Below are positions 36,356 through 44,680 of a stretch of DNA of 64,000 nt, piece after piece (positions within the stretch are counted from its first letter, which is position 1; the number at the start of each line of letters is the position of its first letter). Made by a program: the position numbers and the translations under genes. A model generated the notes under the pieces. The model did not search any database. It saw only the letters and a program-made list of their open reading frames with translations, and was not told the origin of the DNA. Source of the stretch: CAXMMR01 sp965198995. GTDB taxonomy: Bacteria > Pseudomonadota > Alphaproteobacteria > Acetobacterales > Acetobacteraceae. The DNA lies in NCBI GenBank assembly GCA_965198995.1, contig CBDAQG010000002.1:496001-560000 (forward strand). The letters are read 5' to 3'.

Positions 36356-37375
36356 CTAGGTCGATGCGGCAAACGCCTCCGCGCGACGCATCAGGCGCAG
36401 GAAATTGCCACCCCATAGAGCGCTAATCTCATGTGCCGAGAAGCCGCGCTTGACGAGTTCCATCGTGACGTTGCCGCTTTGTGACGCGTCACGCCAATCT
36501 TGCAAGGCTCCGCCGCCATCGAAATCCGAGCTGATCCCGACATGCGCGAGGCCACAACGGTCGACCACGTAGGCTACGTGATCGACCAGATCGGCGACGC
36601 CGACCTCTTCGATCCGGCCCTTTGGCCGCAAGAAATATGGCATCGCGGTGATCTGGATGAGGCCCTCACCATCGCGTAAGGCGTCAAGTTGGACGTCATC
36701 TAGGTTGCGCGGATGCGGGCAAATGCGGCCGACACAGGAATGCGTTGCGACGACAGGCACGCGCGAGGCCATGGCAGCCTGCAGCATCGACTTGCGCGAC
36801 AGGTGCGACACGTCAACCAGCAGGCCGAGGCGGTTCATCTCGGTGACAGCTTCCCGGCCAAGCCCTGACAGGCCACCATGTAGCTCCTCCGGATCACCAA
36901 GGTCGCGCCGAGGTATGGCGCTGTCAGCCAACGCGTTGTGGCCGTTATGGGTGAGCGTCACGTAGACAGCACCGAGCGCGCGCATGCCGGCAAGCGCGTC
37001 CAGGTCATCGCCCAGTGAGTGTCCATTCTCGACGGCGGGCACAACCGCGATCACACCGTCGCTCTTAGCGGCTTCGACGGCATCCGCGGTCCCGCAGATG
37101 CGGGCGGACAAGCCGGCCTCGGAGCGTTGCATGCTGTTGATGGTCTCGAGCATGGCGAATGCCCGTTCCCGCGCCTGCAGGAACCCGCGAGGGTCGCGTG
37201 GCCCTTGCGGCACGTAAGCGACGAAGCAGCCCGCATCCAGGCCACCCGAGCGCATCTTTCTCAGGTCAACGTGGCGCTGCGTCGACTGAAACGGATCCTG
37301 ATCATGCGGCCACGGGATGTCGATATGACTGTCCAAGGTCAGGCAGTCGCGGTGGATCGCCTCGGCGTCCATCAT
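36356..37375 (-). CDS. membrane dipeptidase (peptidase family M19)
   Basis: A 339-residue zinc dipeptidase like renal dipeptidase. Metal and substrate residues are visible in LDSHIDIPW (first His-x-Asp), AVENGHS (bridging Glu), VDVSHLS and ATHSCVGRICPHPRN (late His and Arg), and in the SSDFDGGG aspartate near the end. It has no obvious signal peptide, so it is probably cytoplasmic. Likely substrates are dipeptides or D-amino-acid dipeptides. Two adjacent ATG codons are possible starts. Confidence 0.92.
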   Translation of the reverse strand: MMDAEAIHRDCLTLDSHIDIPWPHDQDPFQSTQRHVDLRKMRSGGLDAGCFVAYVPQGPRDPRGFLQARERAFAMLETINSMQRSEAGLSARICGTADAVEAAKSDGVIAVVPAVENGHSLGDDLDALAGMRALGAVYVTLTHNGHNALADSAIPRRDLGDPEELHGGLSGLGREAVTEMNRLGLLVDVSHLSRKSMLQAAMASRVPVVATHSCVGRICPHPRNLDDVQLDALRDGEGLIQITAMPYFLRPKGRIEEVGVADLVDHVAYVVDRCGLAHVGISSDFDGGGALQDWRDASQSGNVTMELVKRGFSAHEISALWGGNFLRLMRRAEAFAAST

Positions 37376-37445
37376 GAGAAACAAAGGTCCTGTGAAAGTT
37401 CAAAGCAGGAACACCGGCCCAAGGGCTGATGATCCTGCTTTAAGA

Positions 37446-37743
37446 TGGTGTCCCCGGCGTGATTCGAACACGCGGCCCCAGGTTTCATCCCACTTCGGCT
37501 TTCGCCGCCACATCACTGCGATGTGTTCGTGGTCTGGACTATCCCTCCGCCATGGCCGTTGGTGGCTTTAGGCGCCGCCCGTCTAGTCTCTACACCTTCC
37601 CGGATTGCCCGGGCTTGGCTCGGGATCGGCATGGCCAAGTGGCCGAAGCTTTCCCCGAATTTGAGCGGATACGCTGCGACGTTTCCATCCGCAGCGCCCA
37701 ATCACAAGGAAACCTGTGCTCTATCCGGCTGAGCTACGGAGAC
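37446..37743 (-). tRNA. tRNA-Arg (CCT anticodon) interrupted by a group I intron
   Basis: The gene is split in two. The 5' exon (37743-37707) gives GTCTCCG, a D-arm and the half anticodon arm CAGGTTTCCT. The 3' exon (37485-37446) gives AAACCTG, the variable loop, the T-arm GCGTG/CACGC around TTCGAAT, CGGGGAC, discriminator A and an encoded CCA. Joined, the anticodon loop is TTCCTAA, anticodon CCT, and the acceptor stem pairs with one G-U. The break lies directly after the anticodon. The same tRNA is interrupted by a group I intron in Agrobacterium. Ordinary tRNA searches may report only fragments here. Confidence 0.95.
37486..37706 (-). ncRNA. 221-nt group I (subgroup IC3-like) self-splicing intron
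   Basis: The intervening sequence begins right after anticodon CCT and ends in G, as group I introns do. A GGG eight bases in can act as the internal guide pairing with CCT (one G-U at the splice site). CGCTGCG/CGCAGCG forms P2. P7 is GACTA (37588-37584) with TAGTC (37541-37537). The core strings CAAATTCGG, GAGCCAAGC, AAGGTGTAGAGACTAGACGG and ATAGTCCAG, plus a GCGAAAGC hairpin near the 3' end, match the small Azoarcus tRNA-Ile intron. No open reading frame lies inside, so no homing endonuclease is encoded. Confidence 0.93.
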
Positions 37744-37778
37744 CCAACTCCGTCATAGCCCACGATATCGCCGTCTGC

Positions 37779-38444
37779 CTAGTCCGCCGCTAGTGCCATC
37801 GTATGTCGGGCCATGATGCGGCTGACGTAGTCTTCGACATCTTCGCCGATCTTGTCAGCGTGCCCACCGAAGACGTGGTCGGCGCCGGCGTAAACGCGAT
37901 AGTCGACCTGAACGCCTTTTTGAGTGTTCAGCTTGTCAACAAGCTTACGCACCGACGGCTCAGGCACCAGTTCGTCCGCATCCCCATGCAGGAGTAAGCC
38001 ACCGCAAGGACACGGTGCCAGGAAGCCGAAATCATAGTGGCTTGCTGGCGGGGCCACGCTGATCCAGCCGGAAATCTCGGGCCGTCGCATTAGCAACTGC
38101 ATTCCGACAAACGCGCCAAACTGATAGCCGGCCATCCACAAGCCGCTTGCCCCAGGATTGACCATCTGCATCCAGTCAAGGGCGGCTGCGGCATCGCCGA
38201 TCTCGCCCATGCCACCGTCATAGCGACCCTGGCTTCGACCCACGCCACGGAAGTTGAAGCGCATGACTGAGAAGCCCATGCGCTGAAACGACTGATACAT
38301 CGTGTAGGCAACCCGATTGTTCATGGTTCCGCCATGCATCGGATGCGGATGAAGGATCAACGCAAGTGGCGCACCTGGGTCTTTGGCATGATGATAACGG
38401 CCTTCAAGCCGGCCATCAGGACCAGCAAACATCACCTCGGGCAT
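37779..38444 (-). CDS. alpha/beta hydrolase (dienelactone-hydrolase-like)
   Basis: A 221-residue alpha/beta hydrolase with LILHPHPMHGGTMNN (oxyanion region), MRFNFRGVGRSQGRYDGG, then LLLHGDADELVPEPSV and GADHVFGGHAD, carrying the acid Asp and catalytic His. The nucleophile position reads AGYQFGAFVG, with Gln where a Ser is expected. Several close homologues of this family also vary there, and catalysis is therefore uncertain. The ATG at 38444 starts MPEVMFAGPDGRLEG. The gene diverges from the cysteine desulfurase operon. Confidence 0.82.
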   Translation of the reverse strand: MPEVMFAGPDGRLEGRYHHAKDPGAPLALILHPHPMHGGTMNNRVAYTMYQSFQRMGFSVMRFNFRGVGRSQGRYDGGMGEIGDAAAALDWMQMVNPGASGLWMAGYQFGAFVGMQLLMRRPEISGWISVAPPASHYDFGFLAPCPCGGLLLHGDADELVPEPSVRKLVDKLNTQKGVQVDYRVYAGADHVFGGHADKIGEDVEDYVSRIMARHTMALAAD

Positions 38445-38752
38445 CGTAGACTTCGTTCTTTCATCGCCCCTCAACGAGGCGGCCAATGTTGACTGGAGGG
38501 TGCCATATGGGGGCGCACGACGGCATCGTCTCTGATCCTACCGATTGAACCACCGGGTTGATCAGGTTGCTAAGCGGTCCCTCTGGATTGAGACGCAAGG
38601 GGCTGTAACGCGTCCGAGCCTTGCTCGAACCGAGATCTATATAAGCGCTCGGACTGCGGAACTGATACTCAATTGTCGTGCCGCCGGCATGTTTCTGCTG
38701 CCCCTACGAGTGTGCTCATCGTTGTTTCAACGCCTCCCGAAGGTCGGAGCTG
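38445..38752. other. 308-base divergent intergenic region, no gene seen
   Basis: It separates the minus-strand hydrolase from the plus-strand cysteine desulfurases. I see no convincing open frame and no iscR-like regulator gene. A TATATAA stretch at about 38638 could be part of a promoter, but no well-spaced -35 element is evident. The desulfurase ATG is preceded by AAGGTCGGAG. No repeat-family copy occurs here. Confidence 0.5.
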
Positions 38753-39835
38753 ATGACGGTCTACCTTGACGCGAACGCCAGCGAGCCAATGCGACCAGAG
38801 GCTGTTGACGCGCTCGTCGTTGCGTTGCAGCAGGCTGGTAACCCTGCCTCGATCCATACGGCTGGACGTGCTGCTCGGCGCCTGCTGGAGGGGAGCCGGG
38901 CGACCGTTGCCCAGCACCTTGGCGGACGGGCCAGCGATCTTGTATTTACCTCCGGCGGCACCGAAGCCAACAACCTCGCTGTGATGTCGCTCGGAGCTGA
39001 TCGGCAGGTCATCTGCAGCGCTATTGAACATGAAGCCGTGCGCGCACCTTGCGCGGACGCGATTGTGGTGCCTGTCGACACCGATGGCGTCGTCTGTCTT
39101 GACGCCATGGCGGCTGCGTTGGAGCGCTCCGGCCCGGCGTTGGTCTGCCTGATGCTCGCTAACAACGAGACAGGTGTCGTCCAGCCGGTGGTGGAAGCGG
39201 CTCGGCTCTGCCGATTAGCTGGGGCGTGGCTGCACGTCGATGCGGCACAGGCAGTGGGTCGATTGCCGGTTGACATCAGAGCTCTTGGTGCAACGAGCAT
39301 TGCCCTCTCAGCTCACAAGAGCGGTGGCCCCAAGGGGATTGGAGGTCTTCTTGTTGACGAGTCTGTGACCTTGGAGCCTCAGATCCGTGGTGGTGGTCAG
39401 GAGCTCGGCCGTCGTGGCGGCACTCCGAACCTTGCTGGCATCGCGGGCTTCGCGGCGGCCTTAACCGTCAAGGACCACGGCTACGCCGTCCGACTGACCC
39501 GCCTGCGTGACAGGATCGCCGACGCGGCGGCGCAATCAGGCGCCGAAGTGTGTGGAGTAGGTGCGACACGTCTGCCGAATACGGTGTGCCTTGCATTAGC
39601 AGGCGTTCGAGCCGACCTGCAGGTTATCATGCTAGACCAAATGGGTTTTGCTGTTTCTGCCGGCGCAGCCTGCAGCGCCGGCACGATCAAGGCCAGCTAT
39701 GTGCTGGCAGCTATGGGTTATGGCAAGCGCGCAGGTGAGGCCATTCGCGTCTCATTGCCCTGGAACATCACCTCGTCAGAGGTCGACGCGTTCATCGTCG
39801 CCTACATACGCATGGTTGAAGGGGCGCGCTCTTGA
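38753..39835 (+). CDS. cysteine desulfurase, first of two tandem paralogues
   Basis: A 360-residue class V aminotransferase-fold enzyme. It has TSGGTEANNL, the PLP-stacking His93 in IEHEAV, PLP Lys189 in SAHKSGGPKG and the persulfide Cys307 in SAGAACSAGT. It takes sulfur from cysteine to form a persulfide for Fe-S assembly or tRNA thiolation. I use the ATG giving MTVYLDANASEP; codons upstream in the frame look non-coding. The next gene, a second desulfurase, overlaps its stop as TTGA. It is shorter and more diverged than typical IscS. Confidence 0.9.
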   Translation: MTVYLDANASEPMRPEAVDALVVALQQAGNPASIHTAGRAARRLLEGSRATVAQHLGGRASDLVFTSGGTEANNLAVMSLGADRQVICSAIEHEAVRAPCADAIVVPVDTDGVVCLDAMAAALERSGPALVCLMLANNETGVVQPVVEAARLCRLAGAWLHVDAAQAVGRLPVDIRALGATSIALSAHKSGGPKGIGGLLVDESVTLEPQIRGGGQELGRRGGTPNLAGIAGFAAALTVKDHGYAVRLTRLRDRIADAAAQSGAEVCGVGATRLPNTVCLALAGVRADLQVIMLDQMGFAVSAGAACSAGTIKASYVLAAMGYGKRAGEAIRVSLPWNITSSEVDAFIVAYIRMVEGARS

Positions 39836-41064
39836 GCGATCCTACGTCCGACAGCGTCGAGGCCCGGACCGAAGTCTACCTTGACAACCAAGCGACCACA
39901 CCCTGCGATTCTGAGGTGGTGGCGGCCATGCTGCCTTTCTTCACCCAGGTCTTTGCAAATGCTGCAAGCGAGGAGCACGCGGCCGGGCGTCGCGCTCGTG
40001 ACGCCGTTGAAGAGGCGCGTGGCGAGGTGGCGGCGCTGATCGATGCTGAGCCGCGCGAGATCATCTTTACCTCCGGCGCCACGGAGGCGAACAATCTAGC
40101 AATCAAGGGGTATGCGCGGGCGGCACGAGCCCTACACGAGCCTCGTAACCGTATCCTCACGTTGAGTACTGAGCACTCATGCGTGCTTGAAAGCGTCAGG
40201 TCGCTTGGTGCTGAAGGCTTTGAATCGATTGTTCTGCCGGTGCTGCCAAGCGGCCTGTTGGACCCGGGCGTTTTTGAAGCTGCACTCACCACACCCACGC
40301 TGTTGGTCAGCGTAATGGGTGCCAATAACGAGATCGGCGTGCTGCAAGACCTCGCCACGTTGACGTCGTTGGCTGCTCGCCATGGGGCTGCATTGCACAG
40401 CGACCTGGCGCAACTGGCCGGCAAGCAGCCTATTTCCGTCCGTGATGCAGGGCTGACGATGGCGTCGCTCAGCGCCCACAAAATTTACGGGCCGAAAGGC
40501 ATCGGCGCCCTCTACCTCCGTCGGCGTCCGCGCACACGCCTGGCGCCGTTGTTGTCGGGTGGTGCACAGGAACGCGGCCTGCGTGCGGGCACCGCGCCTG
40601 TGCCACTGATCGTCGGGTTCGGTGCCGCGGCACGGATTGCACGGCGATCAATGGCCGCCGAGGCCCGCCGCATTGAGGCGTTGCGGGACCGCCTCTATGC
40701 CGGCCTGAGAGCCGCCATACCTGAGATCGTAGTGAATGGCAGTCTCGAGGCTCGTCTGTCCGGCAACCTCAACGTCACCTTTCCCGGGAGGGATGCTGCA
40801 TCGCTGATGGCCGCCTGCCCGCTGCTCTGCGTGTCCACTGGTGCCGCCTGCTCGGTGGCGGAGCTCTCACCCAGTCATGTTCTTCAGGCAATCGGCCTCG
40901 ACGACGATGCCTGCCGACGCAGCTTGCGCCTCAGCGTCGGACGCCTTAATTCGGCCGACGATGTCGACAGGGCAACCGCCATGCTCGTTGCGGCGCATGA
41001 GGAACCCATGGCGTGGCGCCGATCGCCGCATACTCACCGACCGCTCGCCGCGACTGGGGCTTGA
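39832..41064 (+). CDS. cysteine desulfurase, second of two tandem paralogues
   Basis: A 410-residue NifS/IscS-type enzyme with TSGATEANNL, His115 in STEHSCV, PLP Lys217 in SAHKIYGPKG and catalytic Cys340 in STGAACSVAELSPSHVL. The usual HVDAAQ near the ring nitrogen is HSDLAQ, keeping the Asp and Gln. It starts at TTG overlapping the previous stop. Both paralogues keep a full catalytic set, so they may form a heterodimer or serve different acceptors. Ferredoxin and mnmA follow within ten bases each, suggesting a shared sulfur-relay operon. Confidence 0.92.
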   Translation: MSDPTSDSVEARTEVYLDNQATTPCDSEVVAAMLPFFTQVFANAASEEHAAGRRARDAVEEARGEVAALIDAEPREIIFTSGATEANNLAIKGYARAARALHEPRNRILTLSTEHSCVLESVRSLGAEGFESIVLPVLPSGLLDPGVFEAALTTPTLLVSVMGANNEIGVLQDLATLTSLAARHGAALHSDLAQLAGKQPISVRDAGLTMASLSAHKIYGPKGIGALYLRRRPRTRLAPLLSGGAQERGLRAGTAPVPLIVGFGAAARIARRSMAAEARRIEALRDRLYAGLRAAIPEIVVNGSLEARLSGNLNVTFPGRDAASLMAACPLLCVSTGAACSVAELSPSHVLQAIGLDDDACRRSLRLSVGRLNSADDVDRATAMLVAAHEEPMAWRRSPHTHRPLAATGA

Positions 41065-41067
41065 TCT

Positions 41068-41397
41068 ATGCCGAAGATGGTGTTTGTCGATCAGGATGGT
41101 TCGCGTCGGGAGGTGGAGGCAGCAGCCGGGTTGTCGGTTCTGGAGGTCGCGCACAAGCATGGCGTCGACATCGAAGGTGCGTGCGAAGGGTCACTGGCCT
41201 GCTCGACCTGCCATGTAATCGTCGATCCAGCCTGGTATGCGAAGCTTGCTAAGCCAACCGAGGACGAGGAGGACATGCTCGATCTCGCCTTCGGCCTGGA
41301 GAAGACGTCCCGGCTTGGCTGCCAGATCGTGTTGACGGAGGCGCTTGACGGCCTGACCGTGCGGCTACCAAGCGGCAGTCGAAATCTGCTCGGCTAG
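41068..41397 (+). CDS. fdx: adrenodoxin-type 2Fe-2S ferredoxin
   Basis: A 109-residue ferredoxin. The cluster cysteines are Cys39, Cys45, Cys48 and Cys85, in CEGSLACSTC and LGCQI. The spacing C-x5-C-x2-C-x36-C is that of Isc-type and adrenodoxin-like ferredoxins. It likely gives electrons for persulfide reduction during Fe-S cluster assembly, consistent with the two desulfurases just upstream. The gap to the preceding gene is only three bases. Confidence 0.95.
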   Translation: MPKMVFVDQDGSRREVEAAAGLSVLEVAHKHGVDIEGACEGSLACSTCHVIVDPAWYAKLAKPTEDEEDMLDLAFGLEKTSRLGCQIVLTEALDGLTVRLPSGSRNLLG

Positions 41398-41403
41398 GCA
41401 CCC

Positions 41404-42468
41404 TTGACCGTCGTTGTGGCAATGTCGGGCGGCGTCGACAGCAGCGTCGTGGCTGGGCTTCTGCACGAGGCAGGGGAGCACGTCATCGGCGTGACGTTGC
41501 AGCTCTCCAATAAGGCACCGGCGGCGAGCAGCCGGGCCAGAAGTTGCTGTGCGACCCGTGATGCGCAGGATGCGCGGGCCGTCGCGGATCGTCTTGGCAT
41601 AGCGCATTATGTCATCGATGCGGAACAGCGGTTCCAGCAGACAGTCATCGAGACCTTCGCTCAGAGCTACGCCTCGGGCGAAACCCCGGTGCCGTGCATA
41701 CGGTGCAATCAGGGGGTTAAGTTCATCGACCTGCTCGGCATTGCGCGCTCGCTAGGCGCCACTGCTTTGGCGACGGGCCACTATGTGCGGCGGGTCGAGG
41801 GTGAGCACGGTGCCGAGTTGCATCGACCAATCGACCTAGATCGCGACCAAAGCTGGTTCTTATTCGCAACAACGTTAACGCAGCTCGCCTTTACGCAATT
41901 TCCCCTGGGTGAGCTTAATAGCAAGGCGGCGGTGCGCGATCAGGCACGGCGCCTCGGCCTTGATGTGGCGGAGAAAGCCGATAGTCAAGACATTTGCTTC
42001 GTGCCGGATCGCCACCATGCGGCGCTCGTCGGCCAACTGCGGCCGGACGCGGTAATGGCGGGTGATGTGGTGTCAACGACAGGCGAGGTGCTCGGCCGTC
42101 ATGCCGGCATCGCACGGTTCACCGTCGGCCAGTCCCGCGGACTTGGTCTGCCCGGCGCTCATGGTGAGCGGCCCGTTGTGATCGCTATCGAGCCGGAGAC
42201 CCGCCGAATTGTGGTCGGACAGCGATCCAATGGGATCCGCAGATTGCGCCTGCGCGAAGTCAACTGGCTGGGACGCTCCGAAGCGTCTAGCTTCAGGTGT
42301 CGAGTTCGCCTTCGTGCCCGCGACGTCATGCGTGAGGCTGCGGTTGAACTCCATGGTGACGCGGCGGAGGTCGTGCTGGACGAGGCAGCACTACCCGCAC
42401 CTGGCCAAGCCTGTGTCTTCTATGAAGGCACCCGTGTGCTTGGCGGAGGCTTCATAGAGCGCGCTTGA
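41404..42468 (+). CDS. mnmA: tRNA-specific 2-thiouridylase MnmA
   Basis: A 354-residue MnmA. The PP-loop SGGVDSS (8-14) activates the uridine. The catalytic Cys is in PCIRCNQGVKF and the second in SQDICFVPD. It installs 2-thio on U34 of Lys, Glu and Gln tRNAs, using sulfur from IscS-type desulfurases; the desulfurase pair upstream fits that. The start is TTG, because the later ATG would lose the first beta strand. It converges on tlyA with three bases between stops. Confidence 0.95.
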   Translation: MTVVVAMSGGVDSSVVAGLLHEAGEHVIGVTLQLSNKAPAASSRARSCCATRDAQDARAVADRLGIAHYVIDAEQRFQQTVIETFAQSYASGETPVPCIRCNQGVKFIDLLGIARSLGATALATGHYVRRVEGEHGAELHRPIDLDRDQSWFLFATTLTQLAFTQFPLGELNSKAAVRDQARRLGLDVAEKADSQDICFVPDRHHAALVGQLRPDAVMAGDVVSTTGEVLGRHAGIARFTVGQSRGLGLPGAHGERPVVIAIEPETRRIVVGQRSNGIRRLRLREVNWLGRSEASSFRCRVRLRARDVMREAAVELHGDAAEVVLDEAALPAPGQACVFYEGTRVLGGGFIERA

Positions 42469-42471
42469 CGT

Positions 42472-43221
42472 TCAGCCGGACAGCACTGCGCCGATCAGGA
42501 ACTCTCGATTGCCCTCCGGTCCGGTGATTGGACTTGGATGGATGCCGAGCACGTGCCAACCAGGCTGCGAAGACCACCAAGCCTGTATGTCGGCGCATAC
42601 GCGAGTATGCACTTCTGGGTTGCGGACAACGCCTTTGTGACCCACATCGGCGGCTCCGGCCTCAAACTGAGGCTTAATCAACGCGATAGCCCAGGCGGCA
42701 GGCGCACATATATCTAGGCAGGCGGGCAGCAAGGTGCGCAGACCTATGAAGCTAGCATCGCAGACGAGGACGCTCACCTGTTCGCTGATTGCTTCAGCCG
42801 TAAGGTAACGCGCATTCACGCGCTCATGAACGACGACACGAGGATCGGTCCGTAGCCGCCATGCGAGTTGCCCGTGACCGACGTCGACGGCATGCACTCG
42901 GCTCGCACCGTGCGTCAGCAAGACGTCGGTGAAGCCCCCCGTCGAGGCGCCAACGTCAAGCGCAATGCGCCCGAGGGGTTGCAAACCAAAGACGGTAAGC
43001 CCATGCGCCAGCTTTAAACCGCCCCGACTGACCCAGGGATGGTCCGGGCCGCTCAGCGTCAGAACGGCATCGCCGACGACCTGATCGCCCGCTTTAGCAA
43101 TTCGGCGGTCACCGCACATAACTCGACCAGCCAGAATGAGCGACTGTCCACGCGCTCGACTCTCGACCAGGCCAAGCTCCACGAGGCGTTGGTCGGCACG
43201 GACTTTATGCTTAATCGGCAT
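42472..43221 (-). CDS. tlyA: TlyA-family rRNA 2'-O-methyltransferase
   Basis: A 249-residue protein with an N-terminal S4 RNA-binding domain (ADQRLVELGLVESRARGQSLILAG). A Rossmann methyltransferase domain follows, with ALDVGASTGGFTDVLLTHGA (SAM loop), SFIGLRTLLPA and LIKPQFEAG. TlyA methylates cytidines of 16S and 23S rRNA in mycobacteria, and its loss gives capreomycin resistance there. In many alphaproteobacteria tlyA follows dxs, but here it is 12 kb away. The ATG at 43221 is preceded by GGAG. Confidence 0.92.
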   Translation of the reverse strand: MPIKHKVRADQRLVELGLVESRARGQSLILAGRVMCGDRRIAKAGDQVVGDAVLTLSGPDHPWVSRGGLKLAHGLTVFGLQPLGRIALDVGASTGGFTDVLLTHGASRVHAVDVGHGQLAWRLRTDPRVVVHERVNARYLTAEAISEQVSVLVCDASFIGLRTLLPACLDICAPAAWAIALIKPQFEAGAADVGHKGVVRNPEVHTRVCADIQAWWSSQPGWHVLGIHPSPITGPEGNREFLIGAVLSG

Positions 43222-43489
43222 GCTTGCTCCGCGTGGATCAGCGATGCACGCCTGCGTCATCATGTTAACTAAGTTAGACGAGGACGTCGTGCTGGGATGA
43301 GTTCACTCCGCAATATGTGACCGTTTGGCAACATACGAACCACCGACTGCGGAGCAGTGCGCTGCGAGCAGTCGTTCGCGCGTTTAGACTTTATGATCTA
43401 GAATGAGGTTGACGCGCGCGCTAAACCGCCGCGTCTCACGTCATCGGGCGCTCCGAAACCGTCCGGCGGCTCGTTTGAGAGGAAGCAAG

Positions 43490-44632
43490 TTGGCCGTTCC
43501 CATGATGCAGGTGCTGCGTGTCGGTGCCTATGTTGTCAAGCAGCACCTGATGCGCCGTGCTCGCTATCCGCTGGTCCTCATGCTTGAGCCGCTGTTTCGT
43601 TGCAATCTTGCTTGCTCCGGCTGTGGCAAGATCGACTATCCAGCACCAATCCTGAATCAACGGCTGTCGGTTGAGGAGTGTCTCTCGGCAGTCGATGAGT
43701 GTGGGGCGCCCGTTGTTGCGATTGCCGGCGGCGAGCCACTTTTACATCGAGAGATGCCTGAGATCGTTGCCAAAATTCTTGCCAAGAAGAAGTTTGTTTA
43801 CCTTTGCACAAACGCGCTTTTGCTCGACAAGAAGATGGACCAGTTCAAGCCGAACCCATTCTTTAGTTGGGACATCCATCTGGACGGCGATAAAGAGATG
43901 CACGACCACGCGGTGAGCCAGGAAGGTGTGTTCGAGAAGGCAGTTGCCGCTATCCGGCGTGCTAAGGAGCGTGGGTTCCGTGTATCCATCAATTGCACCT
44001 TGTTCGATGGCGCTCAGCCGGAACGGGTTGCGAAGTTCTTCAACGACGTGATGGCTATGGGCGTTGATGGTATAATGACTTCGCCCGGCTACGCCTACGA
44101 GCGCGCGCCGGACCAAGCCCATTTCTTGAGCCGCCAGAAGACAAAGCAGCTGTTCCGCGATATTCTTACCTTAGGAAAGGGGAGGGGATGGAAGTTTACT
44201 CAATCCCCTTTGTTCATGAGCTTTCTAGCTGGTAATGAGGCCTATAAGTGCACGCCATGGGGAAAGCCTACTCGTAACGTTTTCGGTTGGCAGCGTCCTT
44301 GCTACCTGCTGGGTGAAGGCTATACTTCAACGTTTGCGGAGCTGATGGCCGATACGGCCTGGGACGATTATGGCACCGGCAACTACGAGAAGTGCGCCGA
44401 CTGCATGGTGCATTCGGGATACGAAGCTACTGCCGTCGTTGATGCAGTGAAGAGTCCAATCAAGACGATGATGGTTGCTTTGCGCGGCCCGAAGCTGACG
44501 GGCGAAATGGTTGAGGAAATCGACCTGTCAAAGCAACGACCGGCGAGTTACGTTTTTAGCCAGCATGTCGAGCAGGCTCTTACAAAAATCAGCCGTTCTA
44601 AAAGTACCAAGCTTGTCGATGCTGCCGAATAG
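43490..44632 (+). CDS. hpnH: adenosyl hopane synthase HpnH (radical SAM)
   Basis: A 380-residue radical-SAM enzyme with the cluster motif in FRCNLACSGCGKIDYP (Cys38, Cys42, Cys45) and GGEPLLHREMPEI further on. A SPASM-like Cys set lies near the end (NYEKCADCMVHSGYEA). HpnH joins the 5'-deoxyadenosyl group to diploptene, the first side-chain step of C35 hopanoids. I start at TTG at 43490, with GAGAGGA upstream, because it gives the family N-terminus (x-V-P-x-x-Q-x-x-R-V-G-A-Y). It stands alone, away from hpnIJK. Confidence 0.95.
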   Translation: MAVPMMQVLRVGAYVVKQHLMRRARYPLVLMLEPLFRCNLACSGCGKIDYPAPILNQRLSVEECLSAVDECGAPVVAIAGGEPLLHREMPEIVAKILAKKKFVYLCTNALLLDKKMDQFKPNPFFSWDIHLDGDKEMHDHAVSQEGVFEKAVAAIRRAKERGFRVSINCTLFDGAQPERVAKFFNDVMAMGVDGIMTSPGYAYERAPDQAHFLSRQKTKQLFRDILTLGKGRGWKFTQSPLFMSFLAGNEAYKCTPWGKPTRNVFGWQRPCYLLGEGYTSTFAELMADTAWDDYGTGNYEKCADCMVHSGYEATAVVDAVKSPIKTMMVALRGPKLTGEMVEEIDLSKQRPASYVFSQHVEQALTKISRSKSTKLVDAAE

Positions 44633-44644
44633 CTGACCATCGGG

Positions 44645-44671
44645 GCGGCTCGTGATAGCTCCACGAGCCGC
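44645..44671. terminator. 10-bp perfect stem-loop between convergent hpnH and topoisomerase genes
   Basis: GCGGCTCGTG pairs perfectly with CACGAGCCGC around a seven-base loop. It lies 13 bases after the hpnH stop. A T-rich stretch (TTAATTTTT) follows about ten bases later, so termination is plausible on the hpnH strand. The topoisomerase gene ends just beyond it. Confidence 0.65.
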
Positions 44672-44680
44672 ATCCTGAAG

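Noticed and set aside
37448..37745. Region first seen as two degenerate tRNA pieces, possibly a pseudogene or an integration site
   Set aside because: The pieces join into a perfect tRNA-Arg(CCT), and the insert has group I intron core elements. No integrase gene lies near.
38445..38752. Possible IscR/RirA operator or iscR gene before the desulfurases
   Set aside because: No open frame of an Rrf2-type regulator and no convincing operator palindrome could be found by eye.
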